Part shown: piece after piece, positions 18,354 to 26,090 of the stretch
Numbering within the stretch: the stretch's first letter is position 1
How the letters are laid out: the number at the start of each line of letters is the position of its first letter
NCBI GenBank assembly: GCA_964537965.1
Contig: CAZIDB010000015.1
Coordinates: 1 to 32,562 of the forward strand
Direction of reading: 5' to 3'
Source of the DNA: SURF-24 sp964537965
Lineage (GTDB): Bacteria > Bacteroidota > Ignavibacteria > Ignavibacteriales > SURF-24
Length of the DNA: 32,562 nucleotides
Made by a program: the position numbers and the translations under genes
Notes under the pieces: model-generated
Database searches by the model: none
Seen by the model: only the letters and a program-made list of their open reading frames with translations
Told to the model about the DNA's origin: nothing

Positions 18354-19340
18354 ATGCTTGAATTAGTTCTTATTTCTATTTTCATCGCTTTAGTATTTGA
18401 TTTCCTTAATGGATTCCACGATTCGGCAAATTCAATTGCCACTATTGTTTCCACACAGGTTTTATCTCCACGACGTGCTGTAATATGGGCAGCCGCTTTT
18501 AACTTTATTGCCGCTTTTGTTTTTGATGCTAAAGTTGCAAAGACAATGGGCAGCGGATTAGTTGAGCTGAATGCAACCGATATTTACGTGCTTACAGCAG
18601 GATTATTAGGTGCAATAGTCTGGAATCTTTTAACCTGGTATTTTGGATTACCCGTAAGTTCTTCTCACGCATTGGTTGGCGGATACGGTGGCGCCGCGGT
18701 TTTTAAATTAGGATTTGGCTGTTTAATCTGGTCGGGTTGGATAAAAATTATCTTATTTATTTTCATCGCTCCTGTTATTGGTTTTATTATTGGTCTTATA
18801 AATATGCTTGCAACTACATGGATTGTACGAAGTAAAGCACCGAGAAAAGTGGATAAAGTTTTTCGTAAACTTCAATTAGTTTCGGCAGCCTTTTACAGCT
18901 TTGGTCACGGAACCAACGATGCGCAAAAGACGATGGGTATTATTGTCGGCATTCTTTACTCCGCAAAATATATTGACCATTTTTATGTTCCTTACTGGGT
19001 AGTAATTTTATGCTATACTGCTATTTCACTTGGTACAATGTTCGGCGGCTGGAGAATTGTTAAAACAATGGGAATGAGCATTACAAAATTAAAACCTATC
19101 GGCGGTTTTTGCGCTGAGTTTGCAGGCGCCACAACAATAATTGGTTCTTCATTGTTTGGAATTCCAATCAGCACAACCCATACAATAACCGGCGCTATAG
19201 TTGGTGTTGGAAGTCTTAAAAGATTATCAGCCGTTCGCTGGGGTGTAGCAGGCAGAATTGTATGGGCATGGATTTTAACAATTCCGCTTTCTGCCTTATG
19301 CGGCGCTTTTATTTACTGGATATTTAAGTTTTTTATTTAG
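18354..19340 (+). CDS. pit: PiT-family inorganic phosphate permease
   Basis: This 328-residue inner-membrane protein has about ten hydrophobic segments and is a cation-coupled low-affinity phosphate transporter (PitA/COG0306). Both halves of the duplicated PiT signature are present: FDFLNGFHDSANSIATIV near the N-terminus and GHGTNDAQKTMGIIVG near residue 185. SSSHALVGG and PISTTHTITGAIVGVG also match the family. Homologues can move metal-phosphate complexes. It is flanked on both sides by DUF47 paralogues, an unusual arrangement. The length is normal for short bacterial and archaeal PiT proteins. Confidence 0.94.
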   Translation: MLELVLISIFIALVFDFLNGFHDSANSIATIVSTQVLSPRRAVIWAAAFNFIAAFVFDAKVAKTMGSGLVELNATDIYVLTAGLLGAIVWNLLTWYFGLPVSSSHALVGGYGGAAVFKLGFGCLIWSGWIKIILFIFIAPVIGFIIGLINMLATTWIVRSKAPRKVDKVFRKLQLVSAAFYSFGHGTNDAQKTMGIIVGILYSAKYIDHFYVPYWVVILCYTAISLGTMFGGWRIVKTMGMSITKLKPIGGFCAEFAGATTIIGSSLFGIPISTTHTITGAIVGVGSLKRLSAVRWGVAGRIVWAWILTIPLSALCGAFIYWIFKFFI

Positions 19341-19392
19341 TTGAACAAAACGTACATTTTAATTTTATAAAGTTAAAAGAAACAGAAAAATT

Positions 19393-20010
19393 ATGTTTAA
19401 GAAATTATTACCCAAAGAAGAAAAATTCCTCGACTTTCTGAAGGAAATGTCAACTTATATTTTACAGGCAGCAACTTTATTAAACGAGATGCTTATCCGG
19501 TTTGAAAATATTGGTGAGTACAAAAGCAAAATCCGTTTAATTGAACATCATGCGGACGAGGTCTCGGCTAAAATATCCAAAGAGCTTAATGAAACTTTTA
19601 TCACTCCAATTGACAGGGAAGATATTTTTTCGCTTGTGCACGCGCTTGATAATGTTGTAGACAGCATAGACGTAATTGCAAACAGAATTTTTACATACAA
19701 AGTTAAAGCCCCAATTGAGTTCGGTCCGCAACTATCTGAAATACTTCTTTCACAGGCAAAGATAATTGTTGATGCGGTCACTCATCTTGATGATCATAAG
19801 AATACAGGGAAAAAACTTGTTGCAATACGCGACCTTGAAAGTGAAGGCGACACAATTTTCCAGCAGGCAATTACGCAGCTATTTGAAAACGAGAAAGATG
19901 CGATTGAACTGATTAAAAAGAAAGAGATTCTTGAAATTCTTGAGAAAGCTATCGACCGCGCACAAAGAGTCTCAATTGTTTGCGAAGGCGTCCTTATAAA
20001 AAATATTTAA
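19393..20010 (+). CDS. DUF47 / PhoU-like phosphate transport regulator, copy 2
   Basis: This 205-residue DUF47 protein is the same length as, and about 76 percent identical to, the copy upstream of the permease, so the pair looks like a local duplication. The most conserved stretches are shared (IGEYKSKIRLIEH, TPIDREDIFSLV, LESEGDTI, LFENEKDAIEL). Differences concentrate near residues 118-128 and in the C-terminal third. It lies 52 bp after the permease, in a short AT-rich gap with no clear promoter, and is probably the last gene of the unit. The two copies may form a heteromer or act under different conditions; the sequence does not decide. Confidence 0.9.
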   Translation: MFKKLLPKEEKFLDFLKEMSTYILQAATLLNEMLIRFENIGEYKSKIRLIEHHADEVSAKISKELNETFITPIDREDIFSLVHALDNVVDSIDVIANRIFTYKVKAPIEFGPQLSEILLSQAKIIVDAVTHLDDHKNTGKKLVAIRDLESEGDTIFQQAITQLFENEKDAIELIKKKEILEILEKAIDRAQRVSIVCEGVLIKNI

Positions 20011-20064
20011 TTTATTGTGTCTGCAATTTTTTCTAATCGCAAAAGATTATTGTACTGGTACTTC

Positions 20065-20105
20065 ACAACAATTTCTTAACGGAAGTTTAACAATTCATTA
20101 ACATC
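20065..20105 (+). promoter_or_regulatory. PHO-box-like array upstream of the 66-residue gene
   Basis: Four units start at 20065, 20076, 20087 and 20098, each exactly 11 bp apart: acaacaat (weak), ttaacgga, ttaacaat, ttaacatc. A -10-like ttataaaa begins 3 bases after the last unit. The spacing matches direct-repeat sites for PhoB/PhoP-type regulators. The same unit and spacing occur before three other genes here. Confidence 0.7.
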
Positions 20106-20156
20106 ACTTATAAAATTATTCTGTAATTTTTCCTGAAAAATATTGGAGGACTTACA

Positions 20157-20357
20157 ATGATATATGAGATAGGTGATTTGGTAAAGTACAGTTTTCCTGA
20201 ACCCGGCAAAAAAGAAAAACACAGTATTACCGGCAGAGTAATTAAGTCTGATCTTGAAAAAATTGTTATTCAGTGTGTGGATAATACCAAACTTGTAATT
20301 TCATTTAAGAATTTTGAAAAGATTGAATTGCTTCAAGGAACAGAAGTTCTGGAATAA
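20157..20357 (+). CDS. Small hypothetical protein, 66 residues
   Basis: I do not recognise this gene. It encodes a compact, probably beta-rich soluble protein with no signal peptide or membrane segment. It begins IYEIGDLVKYSF and alternates short hydrophobic and charged strands (HSITGRVIKSDL, KIVIQCVDN, KLVISFKNFEKIEL), a pattern compatible with a small SH3-like or KOW-like barrel, although no named family is claimed. It is a real gene: GGAGGA lies 6 bases before the ATG, codon use resembles the neighbours, and a PHO-box-like array with a -10 sits just upstream. It ends 17 bp from the convergent acyltransferase gene. A role in the phosphate-starvation response is inferred from the promoter only. 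Confidence 0.75.
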   Translation: MIYEIGDLVKYSFPEPGKKEKHSITGRVIKSDLEKIVIQCVDNTKLVISFKNFEKIELLQGTEVLE

Positions 20358-20374
20358 TGCATTATTTCAAAAAA

Positions 20375-22102
20375 TTAAACTGATTGCAGATTAAGATACC
20401 TGCTTTTCTTTGATTCCTTAATTTTATCAACTTCAACAACAATAAAACCATCTATACAGTTTTCAAAATCCTTATCTATTCCAAAGTCAAGAAAGTTTAC
20501 TCCGCCGGGTTCGCATAATTCAGTGTAATGTTTGTAAAGCGGTGGAACCGAAAATCCGTAATTCTTCATCAGCATTTTTAGAATTCTGAAATCATCTTTT
20601 CTTTCGTTCCTGTTAAATAAAGCCATACACTCTTCCAGGTTTCCGCTTGAAATAGTAAAAGGATTTTTTGCCCTAACAAGATTGTTGGGATTGTCAAACC
20701 ATTTCATATAAAAGTAAACCAGCATCCGCTTTGCTTCATCAGGATAAAGATTGCTTATACTTACCGGACCAATCATATACTTTATTGCAGGATTAGAATT
20801 TATCAAGGCTCCTATACCCTGCCACAGGTAATCAAGGGCATTTGTATTCCAGTATTTTTTCTGGATAAAGCTGCGTCCCAATTCAATTGAAGCGGGAAGA
20901 AATTTTTTAACAAAATCATTTGAAAAACCGAACAATGTTGATGTGTATAATCCCTTTGTTCCATATCTGTTTAATACTTCTTTACAGATTCCAATTCTGT
21001 AAGCTCCAACAATTTCAAGTTCTTCTTCATCCCACAATACAAGATGCTTATAATATTTATCGTACTCATCTATGTCCATTTTTTGGCCTGTACCTTCACC
21101 AACTTTTCTGAATGTTAATTCTCTTAAGCGCGCAATTTCTTTAACAACTTCAGGCGAATTCAGATAATCCGCCATAAGAATTTTCTTTCCGTCAGTTGTT
21201 AAACCAAGTTGTTTTGCATACTGCAATTCCTTTTTAATTTTTTTCCTGTTTACGGGAAAGATAATATTTTTTTCCGTTCGGAATATTCCTTTCCTGTTTT
21301 TTCCGACAAGGTAGAGATGCTTCTTAAGAAGTTTAACCTGTACCTGTCTGTTCACCAACAAAGAATTTAAAGCCTTAGCGGGAATCTGATCTCCGATAAC
21401 CAATGAAATATTTTTTGAACGTTTGTTAAATATTTCTCTTGGCAGCATTAAAGTGGAAAGACGCTTGCTTACACCTGAAACAAGATAAAACAGCAAAGAG
21501 TTTTTTGCTTTAATATAAACAGGCAGAACAGGCACCTGATGCCTTTGCGAAAAATAAAGCACTCCTTTATGCCATGGTCCGTCTTTAATTACTCCCATCT
21601 TTAACCTGGATACTTCGGCAGCAGGAAAAATAATTACCACGCCTTCTTTATCTAACACTTCTCCTATTGCCTTAAGGTTTTCTTTTTGAGCAGTAAAGGA
21701 AAAAACATTGTACGGCAGAAAAATTTCTTTCAGGTTATCAATTCCAAGCAGAATTTCATTTGCAACAATTTTTATGTCACCCCTTACCACACTTATTGCT
21801 TTTATAAGCGCTAACGAATCAAGCGCCCCAAGCGGATGATTTGCAATTACAATTAATTTACCTTCTGATGGAATTTTCTCCCTGTCCTTCTGCGAGATAA
21901 CAAATGAAAAGTCAAGATGCTCAAACAGTTCATCTATAAAATTAATGTTCATTTTATCAGAATGATTCTTAAGGAACCGGTTGATGTCATTAAGTCTGAC
22001 TATTTTTTTTATTGCAGCAAGAGTAATAGTTTCAAGCCACGAAGGATATTTTTCAAAATAGGAAGGATTGTATTTCTTTATTATTTCAGAGATATCTATC
22101 AT
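20375..22102 (-). CDS. olsF: OlsF-like bifunctional acyltransferase (aminolipid synthesis)
   Basis: This 575-residue protein has two acyltransferase domains. The N-terminal half (about 60-270) is PlsC-like: NHPLGALDS gives the HX4D motif (His89, Asp94), followed by IIFPAAEVSRL and VLPVYIKA. The C-terminal half (about 300-540) resembles the OlsB/GNAT-like N-acyltransferases: LRELTFRKVGEGTGQKMDIDEYDKYY-type start, then IVGAYRIG and LELGRSF-like IELGRSFIQ. This order is that of OlsF, which makes ornithine lipid alone by N-acylating ornithine and then O-acylating the product; related enzymes use glycine or other amino acids, so the head group is open. Such phosphorus-free lipids often rise when phosphate is scarce. 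It is the last gene of the PHO-box operon and starts inside the stop of the exporter gene (ATGA overlap). Confidence 0.78.
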   Translation of the reverse strand: MIDISEIIKKYNPSYFEKYPSWLETITLAAIKKIVRLNDINRFLKNHSDKMNINFIDELFEHLDFSFVISQKDREKIPSEGKLIVIANHPLGALDSLALIKAISVVRGDIKIVANEILLGIDNLKEIFLPYNVFSFTAQKENLKAIGEVLDKEGVVIIFPAAEVSRLKMGVIKDGPWHKGVLYFSQRHQVPVLPVYIKAKNSLLFYLVSGVSKRLSTLMLPREIFNKRSKNISLVIGDQIPAKALNSLLVNRQVQVKLLKKHLYLVGKNRKGIFRTEKNIIFPVNRKKIKKELQYAKQLGLTTDGKKILMADYLNSPEVVKEIARLRELTFRKVGEGTGQKMDIDEYDKYYKHLVLWDEEELEIVGAYRIGICKEVLNRYGTKGLYTSTLFGFSNDFVKKFLPASIELGRSFIQKKYWNTNALDYLWQGIGALINSNPAIKYMIGPVSISNLYPDEAKRMLVYFYMKWFDNPNNLVRAKNPFTISSGNLEECMALFNRNERKDDFRILKMLMKNYGFSVPPLYKHYTELCEPGGVNFLDFGIDKDFENCIDGFIVVEVDKIKESKKSRYLNLQSV

Positions 22103-22422
22103 TTTACCGCCGTTATAAATTTAAGTCCGGCAATGCCGATTGCAATCATTAAAATAAAAACCAACTTAAGAGTAGTGTATGATTCTTTAAGGAAAACAAT
22201 GCCGGTTGTAGTTATACCGATTATTGCAATTCCCATCCACACCGCATAAGCGGTTCCGACATCAATATTTCTTAAAGCTTTTGAAAGGAATAAAGCGCTG
22301 AAAAATCCGAACACCGCATAAAAAATTAACGGAATAATCCTGGTAAAACCATCTGTAAATTTTAAACTATAAATCCAGCCCACCTCAAGCAAGCCTGCAA
22401 TTAATAAATAAAACCAGTGCAT
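22099..22422 (-). CDS. Small multidrug resistance family exporter, Gdx/SugE type
   Basis: This 107-residue inner-membrane protein has four helices. Residues that mark the guanidinium-exporter (Gdx) branch fall at the expected positions: Glu13 and Trp16 in GLLEVGWIYSLK, Ser42, Tyr59 and Trp62 in GTAYAVWMGI. In the family, dual-topology dimers exchange guanidinium or small amines for protons. No guanidine riboswitch is possible here: only 29 bp separate it from the preceding gene. Its coding end overlaps the acyltransferase start by four bases. Its place in an envelope-sugar and lipid operon suggests either an amine by-product or an unrelated passenger role. EmrE-like drug export is less likely given the Trp16 and Trp62 pattern. 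Confidence 0.88.
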   Translation of the reverse strand: MHWFYLLIAGLLEVGWIYSLKFTDGFTRIIPLIFYAVFGFFSALFLSKALRNIDVGTAYAVWMGIAIIGITTTGIVFLKESYTTLKLVFILMIAIGIAGLKFITAVK

Positions 22423-22451
22423 TTTCTTTTATCTCTCCAGCTTCTGTTTTT

Positions 22452-23360
22452 TTATGCAACTTGTTTCGCCGGCAAACCGGGATTAACTTTTCTAAGTTTC
22501 TTCCTTGATGTCAATTCACTTATATATACTTTTTTTATTCCGTCTCCGAATGATTTTTCTATATCCCGGATATTTGAAACAAGCCTGTACAGTCCCATTA
22601 TTTCAACGGAAGCCGCCTGGTCTGTACCCCACATTGCACGATCAAGGGTAATGTGTCGTTCAATAAAGGACGCACCCATTGCTACAGCTGCCCAGGTTGG
22701 CGCAAGCCCGGTTTCATGACCGGAATAACCAATTGGTATACCCGGAAACAATTCTTTAAGCGTATTAATCATTTTCAGATTCAACTCGTTTGGTGGACAG
22801 GGATAGGCAGAAGTTGAATGAGCAATTAGTAATTTACCCTGCTCAAGCATAGAAACTGCTTCCGTGATTTCTTCAAGAGTAGACATTCCTGTGGAGATAA
22901 TTAAAGGCTTTTTAGTCGATTGCATTTTTACCAGCAGATTTATATCTGTTAGCGATGCTGAAGCCGCTTTGTATAATGGTGGATCAAACTGCTCAATAAA
23001 ATCAACAGATTCTTCATCCCAGCATGAAGCAAACCAGTCAATTCCTTTTTCTCTGCAATAACTGTCAATTATATAATATTGCTCTTTGCTGAATTCTATC
23101 TTATGCCGGTAATCTATATAAGTCATTCTTCCCCACGGAGTGTCTCTTTCAATATTCCACTGGTCTTTTGGTACGCAAAGCTCCGGGGTTCTTTTCTGGA
23201 ATTTGACGGCATCACAACCCGCAAATACGGCGCCGTCAATCATTTTCTTTGCAATATCAATAGAACCGTTATGGTTGATTCCAATTTCAGCAACAATATA
23301 AACTTTCTCTTCATCGCCTATTTTTTTACCACGGATATTAATTGAAGCCTTTGTGCTCAT
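22452..23360 (-). CDS. NeuB/SpsE-family nonulosonate synthase lacking the SAF domain
   Basis: This 302-residue TIM-barrel enzyme of the N-acetylneuraminate synthase family (COG2089) condenses phosphoenolpyruvate with a sugar aldehyde to give a 3-deoxy-2-keto acid and release phosphate. Seen are AEIGINHNG (about 24-32), KFQKR, KAASASLTD, IISTGMST, HSTSAYPCP, GYSGHETG and ERHITLDRAMWGTDQAAS, covering the PEP- and metal-binding positions. Typical NeuB proteins are about 340-350 residues with a C-terminal SAF (antifreeze-like) domain that closes the active site of the dimer partner; here the protein ends soon after the barrel. The ATG has GGAG 6 bases upstream. The sugar is unknown: no HexNAc epimerase of the sialic, legionaminic or pseudaminic routes is nearby. 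Confidence 0.88.
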   Translation of the reverse strand: MSTKASINIRGKKIGDEEKVYIVAEIGINHNGSIDIAKKMIDGAVFAGCDAVKFQKRTPELCVPKDQWNIERDTPWGRMTYIDYRHKIEFSKEQYYIIDSYCREKGIDWFASCWDEESVDFIEQFDPPLYKAASASLTDINLLVKMQSTKKPLIISTGMSTLEEITEAVSMLEQGKLLIAHSTSAYPCPPNELNLKMINTLKELFPGIPIGYSGHETGLAPTWAAVAMGASFIERHITLDRAMWGTDQAASVEIMGLYRLVSNIRDIEKSFGDGIKKVYISELTSRKKLRKVNPGLPAKQVA

Positions 23361-23374
23361 ATCTCACTCCGTAT

Positions 23375-23896
23375 TTATTTTTCCAGATTTTTCTTTTTAT
23401 ATTGGGCAAGAATTATATATTCGGCAAACTCTCTGAATGCGCCATAGCCGCCTTTGTTTTCGCAAATAAAATCCGCCTCTTTTTTAATTTCAGGATAGGC
23501 ATCTGACGGGCATGCAGACAATCCGACTTTTGTCATAATTTCCATATCGTTCATATCATCACCAATAAAAGCAATTTCTTCAAGCTTCAGATTTTTCAGA
23601 GTCATTATTCTTTCAAGCTCGGCTGCTTTGTCTTTACATTCTAGGTGGAGTTCAGAAATACCAAGCTTCTCAGCCCGTTTTTTAACCGACGCGGAGTTTT
23701 CGCTAGTCATAATACCGGTTTCAACTTTAACCAGGTTTCTTAATCTCTCTACACCCATACCATCGCGAATTGAAAATCTTTTCAGCTCTTCTCCGTTTGC
23801 AGAATAATAAACTCCTGTATCGGTTAATACACCATCGCTGTCCGTTAACAAAAGTTTAACCTGTTTTGCTTTTTTCTTTAATGTTTTTTCTTTCAA
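23375..23896 (-). CDS. KdsC-like HAD phosphatase
   Basis: This HAD-family phosphatase of the KdsC/neuraminate-9-phosphatase group (COG1778) probably removes phosphate from the keto-acid sugar phosphate made by the neighbouring NeuB-like enzyme. Motif I is DSDGVLTDT (nucleophile Asp and acid Asp), motif II is in GIMTSENS, and motif IV is FIGDDMNDMEIM; KdsC-type cap residues surround GGYGAFREF. No ATG is available. A TTG at 23896 has AGGA 7 bases upstream and gives 173 residues, normal for KdsC. A TTG at 23920 would overlap the preceding gene by seven bases and add eight residues; it lacks a comparable ribosome site. Confidence 0.85.
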   Translation of the reverse strand: MKEKTLKKKAKQVKLLLTDSDGVLTDTGVYYSANGEELKRFSIRDGMGVERLRNLVKVETGIMTSENSASVKKRAEKLGISELHLECKDKAAELERIMTLKNLKLEEIAFIGDDMNDMEIMTKVGLSACPSDAYPEIKKEADFICENKGGYGAFREFAEYIILAQYKKKNLEK

Positions 23897-23913
23897 TTTA
23901 TTTTCCTGTTTGT

Positions 23914-24720
23914 TTACCAAATTGTGAATCCGCCGTCTACAATCAAATTAGCTCCTGTCATGTAAGCTGAAGCATCGCTTGCTAGAAATATAAGCGCGCC
24001 TTTATAATCTGTTGGCTTTGCCATCCTCATTAACGGAGTTCTGGAAGAATACTTCTCAATAAAAAAATCATCCTGTGAATTTTCAACTCCACCCGGAGAA
24101 AGCGCGTTAACCCTTATACCTTCTCTTCCCCAGTATGCCGCCAGGTATTTTGTAAAAGAAAGGATAGCTCCTTTTGTAGCAGAATAAGCGGGAGGCTTAT
24201 AAAATTTTTGATTGCCGGATTTATCAATGTACAAGGACTGGTCGGGAGCAACTATCCCATAAGTAGAAGCAACATTAATAATGCTGCCGCTTTTATTCTT
24301 AAGCATTTGGCTACCGAATACCTGGGAGCAAAGGAACGCCCCGGTTACATTTACATCAAATGATTTTTGCCAGATTTCATAAGGATAATTTTCGAACTTA
24401 GACTGCTCCAATACTGACTTCGGACTTTCAAACATATCATTTATAGCAGCGTTGTTTACAAGAATGTCTATCCTGCCGAATTTAGAAATGATTATTTCCT
24501 GCGCATGCAGTAAAGATTCTTTATCAGTAACGTCTGCCTGTATTCCAACGGATTCGGTCTCCAGCTCAGACGCAAGCTTATTGCTTTTATATTTGCTTAC
24601 ATCAAGGACAATTATGTTTGCACCGGCATGGCTAAGAGCAATGCAATGTTGTCTTCCTAATAAACCCGTAGCGCCTGTTATAACAGCAACTTTATTTTTT
24701 AATGAGAATAGGTCTGTCAT
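23914..24720 (-). CDS. Short-chain dehydrogenase/reductase
   Basis: This 268-residue cytosolic NAD(P)-dependent SDR has the cofactor motif TGATGLLG (about 15-22), NNAAIND in the central fold, and the catalytic YSATK pair (Tyr179, Lys183). The C-terminal LASDASAYMTGANLIVDGG is typical of classical SDRs. In nonulosonate clusters a relative (PtmA) sits beside NeuB and CMP-transferase genes, which fits this setting, but the exact carbonyl acted on is unknown. It starts within the aminotransferase stop (ATGA). Confidence 0.9.
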   Translation of the reverse strand: MTDLFSLKNKVAVITGATGLLGRQHCIALSHAGANIIVLDVSKYKSNKLASELETESVGIQADVTDKESLLHAQEIIISKFGRIDILVNNAAINDMFESPKSVLEQSKFENYPYEIWQKSFDVNVTGAFLCSQVFGSQMLKNKSGSIINVASTYGIVAPDQSLYIDKSGNQKFYKPPAYSATKGAILSFTKYLAAYWGREGIRVNALSPGGVENSQDDFFIEKYSSRTPLMRMAKPTDYKGALIFLASDASAYMTGANLIVDGGFTIW

Positions 24721-26066
24721 TGAGCAACAGCCATCTTACGGTTTGGTTTAATGTTAAAATTGCTTGTCTTCCTAAAGACAGGTTCAACCGGCTGACCCTT
24801 TAAATATTTGCCAATGTTTTTTCCCTCTACTGCTTTTTTAAGCACAGGTAGAACTTCATTATAAACTCTTATAGTATAAAGGATATCTTCATCGGTATGC
24901 GAGTAAGACATATTATGGAAACCCGACCAGAGAATTCCGTTCTTTATCATTTCCTGCTGAACTAATGATTTCATTTCAAGCGGATTACCCGCAGATGAAT
25001 CAAAGCTTACTATTGAACGGCAATTATAACCCGAACATTTTGTATATGGCATATCAAGCTTTTCCGCCAAAGCATTATAAGAAGCCATTAGTCTGGCTCC
25101 CTGCTTGGATAAGTAAGCCGGAACATTTTTCTCTTTAAGTTCAGTAATTGTTGCTTTTGCTGCGGCAAGAGATAAAGCTTCTCCGCCGAATGTAGTGTAG
25201 AAGAAAACATCTTTCTCAAGCAGTTTCATTATATCTTTTCTTCCGGTAAGAATTGAAAGAGGCATTCCGTTGGCAACAGCTTTTGAATAGCAGGCCAAAT
25301 CAGGTCTTATATAAAAATATTCTTGTGCTCCGCCAAGCGCCAGCCTGAAGCCTGTCCACATCTCATCAAAAATTAGTAAGACGCCTTTCTTTTGGCAGAC
25401 ATTTTTCAGTTTAATAAGGTACTCGTCTTTCGGAGCTTCAAATACAATCGGTTCAAGAATAACTGCCGCAATATCGGAATCAATAGAATCAATTACTGTT
25501 CTTATATCGTTGTAATTAAAAGTAAAAGTTAAATCCTGGATTTCTGAAGGAATCCCGTTGTTCCTGTCGGTTACAGAAATGTACCAGTCGTGCCAGCCAT
25601 GGTAACCGCAGCATAAGATTTTATTTCTCCCTGTATAAGCGCGTGCAAGTCTTACGGCAGCGCTTGTTACATCGGCACCGGTTTTACTAAATCTTACCGC
25701 TTCCGCGTTTGGAATAATTTCATTTATCAATTCGGCAACTTCAACTTCAAGCGGGTGCATTAAGGAAAACGTTATTCCGTCCTCAAGCTGTTTTCTGATT
25801 GCATCATCTACTTTATCATAAGCATAACCAAGTGAAAGAGGACCAATGCCCATATTATAATCAAGGTATTCATTGTTGTCTGCATCCCAGACGTGTGAAC
25901 CTTTGCCTTTAACAAGATACTTTGGGGCAATCCCTTTAACATATTGACCAGGTCCTTTTGCTAACGTTTGTGTTGCCGCAGGAATTAATTTTAACGCCCT
26001 TGCATATAGCTTATTCGATTCAGTTATTTGCGGGTAACTTTTATTAAATTCAACTTTGTTGTTCAT
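24717..26066 (-). CDS. Class III aminotransferase, glutamate-1-semialdehyde-mutase-like
   Basis: This 449-residue PLP enzyme is related to glutamate-1-semialdehyde 2,1-aminomutase and omega-aminotransferases. Visible are KGKGSHVWDADNNEYLDYN, FSKTGADVTSAAVRLARAYTGR, CCGYHGWHDWY, LIFDEMWTGFR and the PLP-lysine segment YSKAVANGMPLS with Lys262. It is not the heme-pathway HemL: the operon is sugar-linked, and GSAM-like proteins are common in surface-polysaccharide clusters, where they aminate keto sugars or aldehydes. It probably installs an amino group on the precursor of the NeuB substrate. The gene lies 24 bp after the transketolase C-half, the largest interval but one within the operon. Confidence 0.9.
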   Translation of the reverse strand: MNNKVEFNKSYPQITESNKLYARALKLIPAATQTLAKGPGQYVKGIAPKYLVKGKGSHVWDADNNEYLDYNMGIGPLSLGYAYDKVDDAIRKQLEDGITFSLMHPLEVEVAELINEIIPNAEAVRFSKTGADVTSAAVRLARAYTGRNKILCCGYHGWHDWYISVTDRNNGIPSEIQDLTFTFNYNDIRTVIDSIDSDIAAVILEPIVFEAPKDEYLIKLKNVCQKKGVLLIFDEMWTGFRLALGGAQEYFYIRPDLACYSKAVANGMPLSILTGRKDIMKLLEKDVFFYTTFGGEALSLAAAKATITELKEKNVPAYLSKQGARLMASYNALAEKLDMPYTKCSGYNCRSIVSFDSSAGNPLEMKSLVQQEMIKNGILWSGFHNMSYSHTDEDILYTIRVYNEVLPVLKKAVEGKNIGKYLKGQPVEPVFRKTSNFNIKPNRKMAVAQ

Positions 26067-26090
26067 AAAGTAACTCTGTCATTTAAAATA

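Noticed and set aside
22452..23360. Calling the NeuB-like gene a true sialic acid synthase
   Set aside because: It lacks the SAF domain, and no GlcNAc epimerase or other sialic acid gene accompanies it.
24717..26066. Calling the class III aminotransferase HemL of heme synthesis
   Set aside because: Only the family resembles it; the gene is translationally coupled to sugar-pathway genes and no heme genes are near.
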